Shown here: in pieces, positions 28,759 through 38,055 of the stretch
How positions within the stretch are numbered: position 1 is the stretch's first letter
Layout of the letters: every line of letters begins with the position of its first letter
NCBI GenBank assembly: GCA_000565255.1
Contig: ASRH01000002.1
Coordinates: forward strand, 124,001-188,000
DNA from: Candidatus Aramenus sulfurataquae
GTDB taxonomy: Archaea > Thermoproteota > Thermoprotei_A > Sulfolobales > Sulfolobaceae
Length of the DNA stretch: 64,000 nucleotides
Reading direction: 5' to 3'
The notes under the pieces: generated by a model
What the model was told of the DNA's origin: nothing
Seen by the model: only the letters and a program-made list of their open reading frames with translations
Databases searched by the model: none
Made by a program: the position numbers and the translations under genes

Positions 28759-29139
28759 CTATGCCTTCATTTTCTCCGCTAGCTTCCTCATAAACTCCTC
28801 CTCGTTAACTACGTACCTCTCATGTATGCCTTCCCCTATTAGCACGTCCTTCCAGTACGCCTCTACCTTGAACACGAGCCTTTTACCTTCCACCTTCACT
28901 AAGGTAGATCTAACCTTTACCTCACTATTTATTGGCGCTGGGTGTAAGTGCCTTACGTCCACGTGTATGCCCACGGTGGTCTCGCCCTCCTTAATAAACT
29001 TCTTAGCTAAGTTAAAGGAAACGTCCTCCATGTATGCTATCATCATAGGCGTTGATAATACATCCACTGCCCCTGACGAGATCCTGCTTGCGGCGTGTTC
29101 CGGCTTTACCGTGAATGTTTTCTCCAGGGATTCTGTCAT
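28759..29139 (-). CDS. Hotdog-fold thioesterase, FlK-like
   Basis: The 126-residue single hotdog domain resembles fluoroacetyl-CoA thioesterase-type proteins. The expected catalytic triad is visible as Thr in VLSTPMM, Glu in YMEDVS and His in GIHVDVRHLHP. Such enzymes hydrolyse acyl-CoA esters. The physiological acyl group is unknown. It starts at ATG 29139 and its first codons lie opposite the long upstream frame of the divergent ABC ATPase. A TATA-like CTTAAAAG lies about 25 bp upstream on its strand. Confidence 0.8.
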   Translation of the reverse strand: MTESLEKTFTVKPEHAASRISSGAVDVLSTPMMIAYMEDVSFNLAKKFIKEGETTVGIHVDVRHLHPAPINSEVKVRSTLVKVEGKRLVFKVEAYWKDVLIGEGIHERYVVNEEEFMRKLAEKMKA

Positions 29140-29197
29140 ACTATTAATTTAGGAAAAGCTTTTAAGAAATTAATCCAGGAGTCACTAGGGAATACAG

Positions 29198-29979
29198 ATG
29201 GAAGAATCCTAGAAGGAATTAACCTGTCTTACACCTATCCCAATGGCTATGAGGTCTTCAAGGACATCAACGTCTTCACCGGCGATGGCGAACTTGTGGC
29301 AATTGTGGGCCCTTCTGGTATAGGTAAATCCACCCTTCTTAGGATTCTTGGTGGGTTCATAAAGCCTACCTCTGGGGAAGTAAGGCTCATGGGCAAAAAG
29401 GTCACGTCTCCCACCCCAAAGATCGCCTTGATTCACCAGTCTATAGCTACTTTTCCCTGGTTAACTGCCCTAGATAACGTGAAGCTGGGGTTGAAGTACA
29501 AGAAACTGAGCAAGGAAGAGGAGGACAAAATAGCGAGGAAAATGTTAGAAGTAGTTGGATTACAAGGGTTCGAGAACTTCTATCCAAAGCAGATGAGCGG
29601 CGGGATGAGGCAGAGGGTGGCCATAGCTAGGGCATTGGCAGCAGATCCCCTTGTCCTCCTTATGGACGAGCCCTTCTCCCACCTAGACGAGCTAACTGCA
29701 GAGGGGTTGAGACAAGAGGTGTATAACATGATCTTCAATGAGGAGACCTCCTTGAGGTCAGCGGTACTCGTCTCCCATAACCTCACAGAGGTATTGGAAC
29801 TCTCGGACAGGATATTCGTGCTCAACAATAGGCCAGCGAGCGTGGTAGGAGAAATAAAGGTGGAGATGGAGAGGCCTAGGAATCCGAAGTCAAAAGAGTT
29901 TCAACAATACTTGGACGAGCTCTACAAGCTACTTACTCCCATACCTAAGAAGATAAAGGAGGATGGAAAAAACGATTGA
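29198..29979 (+). CDS. NitT/TauT-type ABC transporter ATPase, 5' end out of frame
   Basis: This ATPase energises the fused permease that follows. Walker A GPSGIGKST, Q-loop LIHQS, signature MSGGMRQRVA, Walker B VLLMDEPF and switch His SHNLTE are all intact. The main frame is open from upstream GTG 29095, but that lies inside the divergent thioesterase. The family N-terminus should begin just before ILEGINLSYTYPNG. ATG 29198 sits exactly there, preceded by TAGGG, but is one base out of frame (ATG GAA GAA TCC TAG). Either one base is missing, a non-standard start is used, or the ribosome shifts. The gene overlaps the permease by 17 bp. Confidence 0.8.
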
Positions 29980-31597
29980 CTTATTCCTCGATATATTGGC
30001 AACTTTGGCTACCTTAGGTAGAGTCTTCATTACTATTGTGTTGTCGGTAGTTACGGGTTGGCTTTTAGCTTACGGTGCAATAAAGAACAAGATCTTTGAG
30101 AACATCTATATTTCCTTAGCAGAAGTGTTCGAGTCAGTTCCGGTAATCTCATTCTTCCCAGTGGTCTTAATATTCTTTGTTTACGAGATCGGCGGAGGGC
30201 TGGGGGTTGAGCTTGCAGTAATCTTCTTAGTGTTCACAGCAGCAGTTTGGAACATTTGGATGGGGATTTACCAAGCGTTTAAGACTGTGCCAGAACACTT
30301 GGTTGAGACTGTGGAGAACTATAAGCTAGGTTTCCTAGGAAAGATGTCAAAGCTCTATATTCCCTTTTCAGTCCCTAGGATAGCTGCCAACTTGATCCCA
30401 AGTTTTGCCGACGCCCTGTTTTACATAACCGTTAGCGAGGTCTTCACCGTTGGCGTCCGCACCTACCAAGTGTTCGGTATAGGGACCTTAATCTCTAATT
30501 ACGTAGCTGAGGGAGACTACGGCGATGCCTTAGTGGCGCTAGGAATCTTCGCAGTGTTCACCACTACGGTAACGCTTTTACTTAGGGAGTTTGCTTCATA
30601 TTCCGTCGACAGATACGGCCTAGACACGGAGGACACGCACTTAGCCCTCAAGAGGGGGAGGTTTAGGGTAAGGTACTCCTCCAGGCTCAGCAGCGCAAAG
30701 GCCCCCTTGGTAAAACTGGCCAAGTACGTCAATAGGCCAATATCTAGGAGGCCTAGGGATGCGATCGAGGATGAGGAGAAAAGGAGGAGCTTCCCTTGGG
30801 GAAAACTCGGAGCAGGCATTGGAATCCTCCTTTTGTTTGCAATGGCCTATTCAGCGTTTCTAGTTGTGAGAAACGTAACCCCCTCCACTTGGGCTTACCT
30901 ATTCTCGACCCTTCCGCAAGACTTAGTGGAGATAGGAGTGGACTACTTGAGGGTGGCTGTCATATCGTTGGCGTCTCTGGTTATCGCTATATTTGCTGGT
31001 TACTGGCTGGCCAGAAGTCACTTGGCTGAGAGGATAGTAATACCTATAATCCAGAGCATATCAGCCTTTCCTGCCCCAGCCTATTTTCCGTTACTTTACG
31101 GGGCAACATATCCCGCAGTCTTTAACCTGCTCCACGGCTATACTAACGAGTTCTACGTTCTGCTGCTGGGCTTCATCTCTACGTTTTACTACGTCTTCTA
31201 CAGCTATTGGCTAGGGGTAAGGAACATGCCTCACGAGTACTGGGAGCTGATGGACAACTTGAAGCTGTCCTTCTGGCAAAGGATGACCAAAGTAGTCATA
31301 CCCTCTGCTTTTCCCTATATAATCGCTGGGCTCTCTAGCACTGTCAACAGTGCGTGGGGAGGGCTGGCAATTGGGGAGTACTGGCCAGACATATATAACA
31401 ACTATAACCTTGAAGTGAGGACAGGACTCATGAAGGAGTTGGCTATAGCTGACGCCAACGGACAACTGGCCCTTGTGGGCTGGCTCTCCCTAATATTTGC
31501 CATAATCGTCGTTGCCTATTCTATCTTGTTCACCAGGAGGCTAATGGACCTAGCTAGGAAGAAGTACGTAGCGGAAGAAGGAATCTACTCGGCTTAA
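29963..31597 (+). CDS. NitT/TauT-type ABC permease, two fused permease domains
   Basis: The 544-residue protein contains two homologous permease halves of about 220 residues, joined by a charged cytoplasmic linker (about 215-280). EAA-like loops are seen around NYKLGFLGKMSKLYIPFSVPR in the first half and NLKLSFWQRMTKVVIPSAFPY in the second. A single chain can therefore form the whole channel with one ATPase. No substrate-binding protein is adjacent. Family relatives import nitrate, sulfonates or similar ions, but the cargo here is unknown. ATG 29963 overlaps the ATPase gene. Confidence 0.85.
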   Translation: MEKTIDLFLDILATLATLGRVFITIVLSVVTGWLLAYGAIKNKIFENIYISLAEVFESVPVISFFPVVLIFFVYEIGGGLGVELAVIFLVFTAAVWNIWMGIYQAFKTVPEHLVETVENYKLGFLGKMSKLYIPFSVPRIAANLIPSFADALFYITVSEVFTVGVRTYQVFGIGTLISNYVAEGDYGDALVALGIFAVFTTTVTLLLREFASYSVDRYGLDTEDTHLALKRGRFRVRYSSRLSSAKAPLVKLAKYVNRPISRRPRDAIEDEEKRRSFPWGKLGAGIGILLLFAMAYSAFLVVRNVTPSTWAYLFSTLPQDLVEIGVDYLRVAVISLASLVIAIFAGYWLARSHLAERIVIPIIQSISAFPAPAYFPLLYGATYPAVFNLLHGYTNEFYVLLLGFISTFYYVFYSYWLGVRNMPHEYWELMDNLKLSFWQRMTKVVIPSAFPYIIAGLSSTVNSAWGGLAIGEYWPDIYNNYNLEVRTGLMKELAIADANGQLALVGWLSLIFAIIVVAYSILFTRRLMDLARKKYVAEEGIYSA

Positions 31598-31764
31598 TTT
31601 TCGCAAAAAATTTAGTTTCTCTTTTCCTTATCCAGTTGAATGATGTGGAATCCGGGAACTGAACAGTGAGGAGAAACACGAACACTGATTTTTTGATTTT
31701 CCTGTCTAAAAATTGTTAGATAAAAACTTTTTAAACTGTTAAAGTTGTATATATATGAGACGTT
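31598..31764 (+). promoter_or_regulatory. Intergenic region with promoter of the accC-accB operon
   Basis: This 167-bp AT-rich spacer has no plausible gene. CTTTTTAAACT at 31728-31738 is a TATA candidate about 26 bp before a start site near 31757, leaving a leader of about 8 nt. An alternating TATATATAT tract (31748-31756) follows. T-rich runs at 31690-31700 could end transcription of the ABC permease. Confidence 0.45.
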
Positions 31765-33297
31765 ATGCCTCCATTTAATAGAGTTTTAGTTGCTAATAGG
31801 GGAGAAATAGCAGTAAGGGTAATGAAGGCCATTAAGGAAATGGGGATGACAGCTATAGCTGTGTACTCAGAGGCTGACAAGTACGCAGTTCACGTTAAGT
31901 ACGCCGACGAAGCCTACTACATAGGAAAGGCACCTGCACTGGACAGCTACTTGAACATACAACACATCATTGACGCTGCAGAGAAGGCACATGCTGATGC
32001 AGTGCATCCAGGCTACGGTTTCCTCTCCGAGAACGAGGAGTTCGCGGAGGCAGTGGAGAAGGCCGGGATGACGTTTATCGGGCCGTCTGCAGAGGTTATG
32101 AGAAAGATCAAGGATAAGCTGGATGGGAAGAGGGTAGCTAAGATGGCTGGCGTTCCCATTGCTCCTGGCTCCGATGGACCAGTGAGCTCCATTGATGAAG
32201 CATTGAAGCTAGCCGAGAAGATAGGTTACCCCATAATGGTGAAGGCTGCCTCCGGAGGTGGAGGCGTAGGTATAACCAAGGTTGACACTCCAGACCAGCT
32301 GATAGAGGTGTGGGAGAGGAACAAGAGGTTGGCGTCGCAAGCGTTCGGAAAGTCTGATCTATATATAGAGAAGTACGCTGTAAACCCAAGGCACATAGAG
32401 TTTCAGCTAATTGGCGACAAGTACGGCAATTACGCAGTCGCGTGGGAAAGGGAGTGTACTATCCAGAGGAGGAATCAGAAGATGGTCGAGGAGGCGCCTT
32501 CTCCCGCGCTTAAGATGGAAGAAAGGGAGTTGATGTTCGAGCCAATAATGAAGTTCGGGAAGATAATTAACTATTTCACTTTAGGTACCTTTGAGACGGC
32601 CTTCTCCGACGCCACCAGGGAGTTCTACTTCTTGGAACTCAACAAGAGGCTCCAAGTGGAGCACCCTGTCACAGAGATGATATTTAGGTTAGATCTAGTT
32701 AAATTGCAGATTAGGCTCGCAGCTGGCGAGCCCTTACCCTTCACTCAAGAGGAGCTTAACAAGAGAGTTAGAGGGGCAGCCATAGAGTTTAGGATAAACT
32801 CTGAGGACCCTCTAAACGATTTCTCAGGTAGCTCTGGATTCATCACTTACTACAAGGAACCCACTGGACCAGGAGTGAGGGTTGACAGCGGAGTTACAAC
32901 TGGCAGCTACGTACCTCCGTTCTACGACTCCTTAATCTCTAAGTTAATAGTCTACGGTGAGAACAGGGCTTATGCTATCCAGGCAGGACTTAGGGCCCTA
33001 AACGACTACAAGATAGGAGGAGTGAAGACCACTATAGAGCTCTACAAGTGGATTTCGCAAGATCCCGACTTCCAGGAGGGCAAGTTCTCCACTTCCTACA
33101 TAGCGCAGAAAAGGGAGGCCTTCTTGAAGTATTTGAAGCAGCAGGAAGAGATGAGGGTAGCGTTAGCTGCTGAGCTACAGGCAAGGGGACTGATGAGGTC
33201 TTCCTCCACTGTCCAGACCTCTTCCAATAAGACCAGCAATTCGGCGTGGAAGACATATGGTATTATGTCCCAAGCTTCTCCTAGGGTGATGTGGTAA
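31765..33297 (+). CDS. accC: Acetyl-/propionyl-CoA carboxylase, biotin carboxylase subunit
   Basis: This subunit carboxylates biotin with ATP and bicarbonate. It is the first step of the bifunctional acetyl-CoA/propionyl-CoA carboxylase, which fixes CO2 in the 3-hydroxypropionate/4-hydroxybutyrate cycle of Sulfolobales. It shows the N-terminal VLVANRGEIAVRV, HPGYGFLSEN, the ATP-grasp glycine loop KAASGGGGVGI, ERECTIQRRNQK and ELNKRLQVEHPVTE. At 510 aa it is of normal length, with a short variable tail. ATG 31765 is the first codon after the promoter. The stop overlaps the accB start (TAATG). Confidence 0.95.
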   Translation: MPPFNRVLVANRGEIAVRVMKAIKEMGMTAIAVYSEADKYAVHVKYADEAYYIGKAPALDSYLNIQHIIDAAEKAHADAVHPGYGFLSENEEFAEAVEKAGMTFIGPSAEVMRKIKDKLDGKRVAKMAGVPIAPGSDGPVSSIDEALKLAEKIGYPIMVKAASGGGGVGITKVDTPDQLIEVWERNKRLASQAFGKSDLYIEKYAVNPRHIEFQLIGDKYGNYAVAWERECTIQRRNQKMVEEAPSPALKMEERELMFEPIMKFGKIINYFTLGTFETAFSDATREFYFLELNKRLQVEHPVTEMIFRLDLVKLQIRLAAGEPLPFTQEELNKRVRGAAIEFRINSEDPLNDFSGSSGFITYYKEPTGPGVRVDSGVTTGSYVPPFYDSLISKLIVYGENRAYAIQAGLRALNDYKIGGVKTTIELYKWISQDPDFQEGKFSTSYIAQKREAFLKYLKQQEEMRVALAAELQARGLMRSSSTVQTSSNKTSNSAWKTYGIMSQASPRVMW

Positions 33298-33800
33298 TGA
33301 AGCTGTATAGGGCTTACCTAGATACAGGAGACACATACTTACTTGCCGTAGACTCAAAGGGAGACAAGAGAGTTGTAAAGACAGATACAAATGAGTTTAC
33401 AATAGAGTACCTAGGAAAGGGAACGAGGGAGAACGAGTACTTGTTTAAGGTCAACGGGACAATCCACAGGGTTTACGTGGAAAGTGGCTACGTTCTAGTT
33501 GACGACGCGAGCGTTCTAAGGCTAGAGAGGCTAACGGAGTTGCCCACAAAAGAGGGCGAGTCGATAGAGGAGCTGATCAAGGGCAAAGAAGGCGAGGTCA
33601 TATCTCCGTTACAAGGCAGGGTAGTCATGATAAGGATCAAGGAAGGCGACGCAGTGAACAAGGGACAGCCGCTACTTTCCATTGAGGCGATGAAGTCCGA
33701 GACCATCATTTCAGCCCCAGTGGCGGGGATAGTGGAGAAAATCCTAGTAAAGCAAGGACAAGGAGTCAAGAAGGGAGACGTGCTCCTGATAATTAAGTGA
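33297..33800 (+). CDS. accB: Biotin carboxyl carrier protein
   Basis: The 167-residue protein ends in a biotinyl domain with the biotinylation motif EAMKSE (K133, 35 residues from the C-terminus, the usual distance). The N-terminal 80 residues form the linker and docking region typical of separate archaeal BCCPs. ATG 33297 overlaps the accC stop by one base and is preferred to GTG 33291. It shuttles carboxybiotin between AccC and PccB. The gene order accC-accB-pccB in one block supports a single carboxylase complex. Confidence 0.95.
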   Translation: MKLYRAYLDTGDTYLLAVDSKGDKRVVKTDTNEFTIEYLGKGTRENEYLFKVNGTIHRVYVESGYVLVDDASVLRLERLTELPTKEGESIEELIKGKEGEVISPLQGRVVMIRIKEGDAVNKGQPLLSIEAMKSETIISAPVAGIVEKILVKQGQGVKKGDVLLIIK

Positions 33801-33836
33801 AAGTCAATTAGATTTTTCCTAATGTTTAAGTAGTAA

Positions 33837-33874
33837 AAGTATATATTCCCCGTATGGAATGTAAAGGGTGAGGT
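33837..33874 (+). promoter_or_regulatory. pccB promoter and ribosome-binding site
   Basis: A TATA-like AAGTATATATTCC (about 33837-33848) is followed by GGTGAGGT (33867-33874), an exceptionally good archaeal Shine-Dalgarno sequence 4 nt before ATG 33879. pccB can therefore be transcribed on its own with a leader, unlike the mostly leaderless genes nearby. Confidence 0.5.
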
Positions 33875-33878
33875 AAAA

Positions 33879-35453
33879 ATGGCAGTCTCGTCTGAGAAAA
33901 GCGGTCTTGACAAGCTGGTGGAACAGTTAAGGGAACTTAAGGCAAAGGCATACCAAGGTGGAGGAGAAGAGAGGATCAAGGCGCAACACCAGAAAGGGAA
34001 GCTGACAGCTAGGGAGAGGTTAGCCCTGCTTTTCGATGAGGGGTCTTTTAACGAAGTTATGACCTTCGCCACTACTAAGGCAACGGAATTCGGCCTTGAC
34101 AAGAACAGGGTTTACGGAGACGGAGTGGTGACGGGCTGGGGAAAAGTAGAAGGAAGAACTGTGTTCGCCTACGCTCAAGATTTTACGTCTATAGGAGGTA
34201 CGCTTGGAGAGACGCACGCAGCGAAGATAGGCAAGGTTTACGAACTAGCGTTAAAGGTAGGGGCTCCAGTGGTCGGCATTAACGACTCTGGAGGCGCCAG
34301 GATCCAGGAGGGAGCTGTGGCGCTTGAGGGCTACGGTCTTGTGTTCAAGTACAACGTGTGGGCCTCTGGCGTCATACCGCAGATAACCATCATGGCCGGT
34401 CCAGCTGCAGGAGGCGCTGTGTACTCTCCTGCGCTTACTGACTTCATAATCATGATCAAGGGAGACGCGTACTACATGTTCGTGACTGGGCCAGAGATAA
34501 CTAAGGTGGTCCTAGGAGAGGAAGTGACGTTCCAGGACCTGGGAGGAGCAGTTGTTCACGCTACTAAGTCCGGCGTCGTGCACTTCCTCGCAGAAAGCGA
34601 GCAGGAGGCATTACAGATAACGAAGAGGCTCCTATCATACTTGCCCTCCAATAACATGGAGGAGCCTCCATACATGGACACGGGAGACCCAGCCGACAGG
34701 GACGTCAGTGGCATAGAACAAGTAATGCCAACGGACTCAGCCAAACCCTTTGACATGAAGGAGATCATCTACAGGATAGTAGACAACGGCGAGTTCCTGG
34801 AAGTGCATAAGCACTGGGCCCAGAACATAGTTGTGGGCTTTGCAAGGATAGCAGGGAACGTCGTAGGTATTGTAGCCAACAACTCCAACGTGCTCGGAGG
34901 GTCTATTGACGTGGATGCCGCAGACAAGGCTGCGAGGTTCATTAGGTTCTGCGATGCCTTCAACATACCTCTAATTAGCATCGTGGACACTCCCGGCTAC
35001 GTCCCTGGAACGGAACAGGAGTACAAGGGGATAATAAGGCACGGGGCAAAGATGTTGTACGCCTTTGCAGAGGCAACAGTGCCAAAGGTCACGGTGATAG
35101 TGAGGAAGTCCTACGGTGGAGCCCACATAGCTATGAGCATCAAGAGCCTGGGAGCGGACCTAGTGTACGCGTGGCCTACAGCAGAAATCGCCGTGACGGG
35201 ACCAGAGGGAGCAGTTAGGATCTTGTACAGGAGGGAGATCCAGAACTCCTCAAACCCAGACGAGTTCATAAAGCAGAAAATCGAGGAGTACAAGAGGCTG
35301 TTTGCTAACCCCTACTGGGCGGCAGAGAAGGGAATAATAGACGACGTGATTGAGCCAAAGGACACAAGGAGAGTAATAGTAAACGCGTTAAGCATGCTGA
35401 AGAACAAGAGGGAGTACAGACCGCCGAAGAAGCACGGAAACATCCCACTTTAA
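33879..35453 (+). CDS. pccB: Acetyl-/propionyl-CoA carboxylase, carboxyltransferase subunit
   Basis: This 524-residue subunit transfers CO2 from carboxybiotin to acetyl-CoA or propionyl-CoA. N- and C-terminal crotonase-like halves are visible: GINDSGGARIQEG and AGPAAGGAVYSPA in the first, and SIVDTPGYVPGTEQE and RKSYGGAHIAM in the second. These glycine loops form the two oxyanion holes. It is of normal length and has its own promoter and strong ribosome-binding site 78 bp after accB. Together with AccB and AccC it catalyses both carboxylations of the 3HP/4HB carbon fixation cycle. Confidence 0.95.
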   Translation: MAVSSEKSGLDKLVEQLRELKAKAYQGGGEERIKAQHQKGKLTARERLALLFDEGSFNEVMTFATTKATEFGLDKNRVYGDGVVTGWGKVEGRTVFAYAQDFTSIGGTLGETHAAKIGKVYELALKVGAPVVGINDSGGARIQEGAVALEGYGLVFKYNVWASGVIPQITIMAGPAAGGAVYSPALTDFIIMIKGDAYYMFVTGPEITKVVLGEEVTFQDLGGAVVHATKSGVVHFLAESEQEALQITKRLLSYLPSNNMEEPPYMDTGDPADRDVSGIEQVMPTDSAKPFDMKEIIYRIVDNGEFLEVHKHWAQNIVVGFARIAGNVVGIVANNSNVLGGSIDVDAADKAARFIRFCDAFNIPLISIVDTPGYVPGTEQEYKGIIRHGAKMLYAFAEATVPKVTVIVRKSYGGAHIAMSIKSLGADLVYAWPTAEIAVTGPEGAVRILYRREIQNSSNPDEFIKQKIEEYKRLFANPYWAAEKGIIDDVIEPKDTRRVIVNALSMLKNKREYRPPKKHGNIPL

Positions 35454-35454
35454 G

Positions 35455-35607
35455 CTACATAATGACCAGTTTTTTACCCCTTATTTCGCTCTTTACTCCT
35501 AGGGCAAGCAAAACCTTCCTTAACTTCTCCAATGTCTCCTGATCTCCTTCAAACTCCCTTTTTCCGTTAGCGTACTCCAGCAATAATTCTTGCAGCCTCC
35601 TTTGCAA
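35455..35607 (-). CDS. Small ORF overlapping the hel308 3' end, 50 aa
   Basis: On the minus strand a frame in +1 phase to hel308 begins in its last codons and continues about 110 bp past its stop to TAG 35455. The tail reads [20 protein letters not shown] then [15 protein letters not shown]. It looks like a genuine amphipathic helix followed by a strand, not a shadow of hel308. GGTGA occurs 5 nt ahead of TTG 35607; GTG 35616 is the other candidate. It ends 1 bp from the pccB stop. I do not recognise the family. Coupled translation with hel308 is likely if it is real. Confidence 0.45.
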   Translation of the reverse strand: MQRRLQELLLEYANGKREFEGDQETLEKLRKVLLALGVKSEIRGKKLVIM

Positions 35608-37684
35608 CCTTCTCACCAAGTTTCTGTCCCAACAACCCCTTTACTTTCTCCACGTTCATTATCACGTCTTCCGGTCTCTTTATGCCGTTGCTGTAAAGGA
35701 GCCTAGCTCTCTTCCTACCTACCCCTGGTATCTGCACTAAGGGTATTAGCTCCTCCTTGATCCCGTCCTTCACTCTCTTGTTTAAGGTCAGTAAATTGTC
35801 GTAGTGATCTTCCCTGCCTATGACCTTGGCTATGTGGTAACCACTGTAGCTTAACCAGTCCATGGTCTCTACTAAGTTCCTCAAGTCCCCAGAGCCTATT
35901 TGGTAGCGTTGAAGTATGACGTCCTCGTCCACTTCGTCAATCCAATCGTTCATTATTAAGGCTACCTTGGCTGCTGACAAGAAATTGTAGAACTCGTCGT
36001 AGTCCTCGGGCTCGTCTACGAATAGGGGGCAGTATACCTCGTCCAATAACCTATCCTCCTCGCTCTTTGACACTCCCAAGGAGGGGCCATCTGGAGTGTA
36101 AGCTAAGAGGTGAAGGTAAGCTAAGCTACAACCGACTTCCGACCCGCTCAAGTAGTCCCTCACCACTTTAGCGGTGAATGGGTTGACGTAGAGGTCAGAA
36201 ACCCTCCTGCCAAAGGTAGTCAGCCTTAGCCTTTCCTCTCCCTCTACGAATCCGTTCTCATTGAGCCACTCGATGCCAGACTGGAAGTAGTTCCTCGCTA
36301 TTTCCTTGTCCAAGAGCGTCTGGTTTACGAAGTCCATTAGCTCTTCTTCGCTTAAGGTCCCCTCGCTAGCCAGTAGTCCAAGTACGAACTTGTAGAAGGA
36401 GGACTCGTTACCCAACTTCGACTCAATGGGCTCTGGATCTGAAAGTATGTACTTCTTCATCACCCTTTCTACGTTTTTCCTGTCCCTCACCACTATGAGC
36501 GACTCGCCGTACTCGTCGAACCCTGGCCTCCCAGCCCTCCCGCTCATCTGCTTGTACTCCATCACTGATAACTCCTCTTGGTAGCCTATTAGCCTCCTGT
36601 TAAAGCGGTAGATGTCCCCCACTATGACGGCCCTAGCGGGTAAGTTTACTCCAGCGGCAAGGGTCGGGGTGGCGACAATGACCTTCAGCTTCCTCTCCCT
36701 AAACGAAGCCTCTATCACGTCCCTCAGTCCCTTGGACAGCCCAGCGTGGTGGAACGCAACTCCCCTCAGCGCTAGTTCGCTCAGAAGTTCCCTCTCACCT
36801 TCTCCACCGTCCTCTACCTCCTTGAACTTCTTCGAGACCTCCAGCAGCTCCTTATCGTTAAGGTCTACTTCCTCCATTGCAACTGCGAGCTTCTTAGCAG
36901 TGGTCTCCGCAGTCTTCCTAGAGTTCCTGAACACCAATACTTGTCCTCCGTTCTTAACTACGTGGAGGGTATAGGAAGTTATGGCGTCGCTTCCCCTCAA
37001 AGTGAGCACGGTGTTATCCTGGAAGATAACCGTGCACCCCTTCTTGTCCTCCAAGATTACCCCCTCCTTCAAGGGGACTGGTCTCCAGTTGGTCGCTATG
37101 GGTTCGGCGTTGAGCCATGACGCTATTTCCTTGTAGTTGCTTACCGTAGCGCTTAGAGCCAGTAGGTTCCTCTTTTTTGCCCTAACTGCGACACTCTCCA
37201 CAACCGGCCCCCTCTCGGAGTCGTTAAGGTAGTGCAGTTCGTCTAGGACGTAATAGGTTACCTCCTTTAACCAACTGGGCCTATGCCTCCAAAGAGAGTC
37301 CAACTTTTCGTAGGTGGTAACGACTATGTCGTAGTCCCTTAACCACTCGTCGTCTGTGTCATAGTCTCCAGAGGACATCCCCACCTTCAAGTTTAACCTC
37401 TCCCAGTCCTTAAGCGTCGCAAACTTCTCCGAGGTAAGGGCTCTCAGGGGAGTCACGTACACAGCCTTTCCTCCCTCGTCCAAGATTCTGCTTATCATCC
37501 CCAGCTCAGCTATCAACGTCTTTCCGGAGCCCGTAGGAGTCGTCACGAGGAGCCTCCTTCCCTCTAAGAGCCCCTTCTTAACTGCCTCTGACTGGACGGG
37601 GTTTAGCTTAGTTATTCCCCTGGACTTAATTACCTCGATTACCCTCTGGTCTACGTTGAGCTGGTCAACGGGCAGAAACTCCAC
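35567..37684 (-). CDS. hel308: ATP-dependent DNA helicase Hel308
   Basis: This 705-residue superfamily 2 helicase unwinds lagging strands at stalled replication forks. Motif I TPTGSGKT, Ia [44 protein letters not shown] and [14 protein letters not shown] are followed by the winged helix, ratchet and a C-terminal helix-hairpin-helix ([19 protein letters not shown]). The domain order and length are those of Hel308/Hjm. The start is GTG 37684. The 3' end overlaps a small ORF in another frame. Confidence 0.95.
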   Translation of the reverse strand: MEFLPVDQLNVDQRVIEVIKSRGITKLNPVQSEAVKKGLLEGRRLLVTTPTGSGKTLIAELGMISRILDEGGKAVYVTPLRALTSEKFATLKDWERLNLKVGMSSGDYDTDDEWLRDYDIVVTTYEKLDSLWRHRPSWLKEVTYYVLDELHYLNDSERGPVVESVAVRAKKRNLLALSATVSNYKEIASWLNAEPIATNWRPVPLKEGVILEDKKGCTVIFQDNTVLTLRGSDAITSYTLHVVKNGGQVLVFRNSRKTAETTAKKLAVAMEEVDLNDKELLEVSKKFKEVEDGGEGERELLSELALRGVAFHHAGLSKGLRDVIEASFRERKLKVIVATPTLAAGVNLPARAVIVGDIYRFNRRLIGYQEELSVMEYKQMSGRAGRPGFDEYGESLIVVRDRKNVERVMKKYILSDPEPIESKLGNESSFYKFVLGLLASEGTLSEEELMDFVNQTLLDKEIARNYFQSGIEWLNENGFVEGEERLRLTTFGRRVSDLYVNPFTAKVVRDYLSGSEVGCSLAYLHLLAYTPDGPSLGVSKSEEDRLLDEVYCPLFVDEPEDYDEFYNFLSAAKVALIMNDWIDEVDEDVILQRYQIGSGDLRNLVETMDWLSYSGYHIAKVIGREDHYDNLLTLNKRVKDGIKEELIPLVQIPGVGRKRARLLYSNGIKRPEDVIMNVEKVKGLLGQKLGEKVAKEAARIIAGVR

Positions 37685-37789
37685 AAATGCTTTTTAGTTA
37701 GCCCAATTAAAAAGCGAAATTTCCTAGCAAGAGATACTGAACTTCTGTTGACTTAACCTACCAGGCTTACGGGCAGCTAGGTTTGAAAG

Positions 37790-37826
37790 TACGGTAACAC
37801 TTTCTACAAAAAGTTTATCTACCGTA
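37790..37826 (+). promoter_or_regulatory. Inverted repeat around the TATA box of the RHH-phosphate permease operon
   Basis: TACGGTA (37790-37796) and TACCGTA (37820-37826) are a perfect 7-bp inverted repeat. They flank AAGTTTATC (centre about 37816), the probable TATA box of the gene starting at 37852. A repressor dimer or tetramer bound to both arms would block this promoter. The ribbon-helix-helix protein encoded next is the obvious candidate. A second weaker repeat, AACCTA/TAGGTT, lies at 37756-37783. Confidence 0.45.
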
Positions 37827-37851
37827 GGGATGCATATACTATGATAGGCAT

Positions 37852-38055
37852 ATGGACGCCGTAAAGAAGTTGCCCGGCGGTATTATTGAACTGGACATAA
37901 CTCAAACTGTGACAATATCCTTCAAGTTGGAGGAAGAGCTTTTGGAAAAAATAGATAGCCTAGTGAAAGAGTTGGGTTACCAAAATAGGAGCGATCTTAT
38001 TAGGGACGCAATCTACGAGTACATAAGATACCTAGACTCAAAAGGTACAAGGTAA
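37852..38055 (+). CDS. Ribbon-helix-helix (CopG-type) transcriptional regulator, 67 aa
   Basis: The small protein shows the RHH pattern: strand TVTISFKLEEEL, helix LEKIDSLVKELGY, then NRSDLIRDAIYEYIRYL. The N-terminal 18 residues are an extra arm. RHH proteins bind inverted repeats as dimers or higher oligomers. Its stop (TAA) is immediately followed by the ATG of the phosphate permease, so it is translated with a transporter and probably regulates it or itself through the repeat upstream. Confidence 0.85.
   Translation: MDAVKKLPGGIIELDITQTVTISFKLEEELLEKIDSLVKELGYQNRSDLIRDAIYEYIRYLDSKGTR

Noticed and set aside
31748-31756. TATATATAT tract as the accC TATA box
   Set aside because: It ends only about 8 bp before the ATG, too close for initiation. 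CTTTTTAAACT further upstream has the right spacing.
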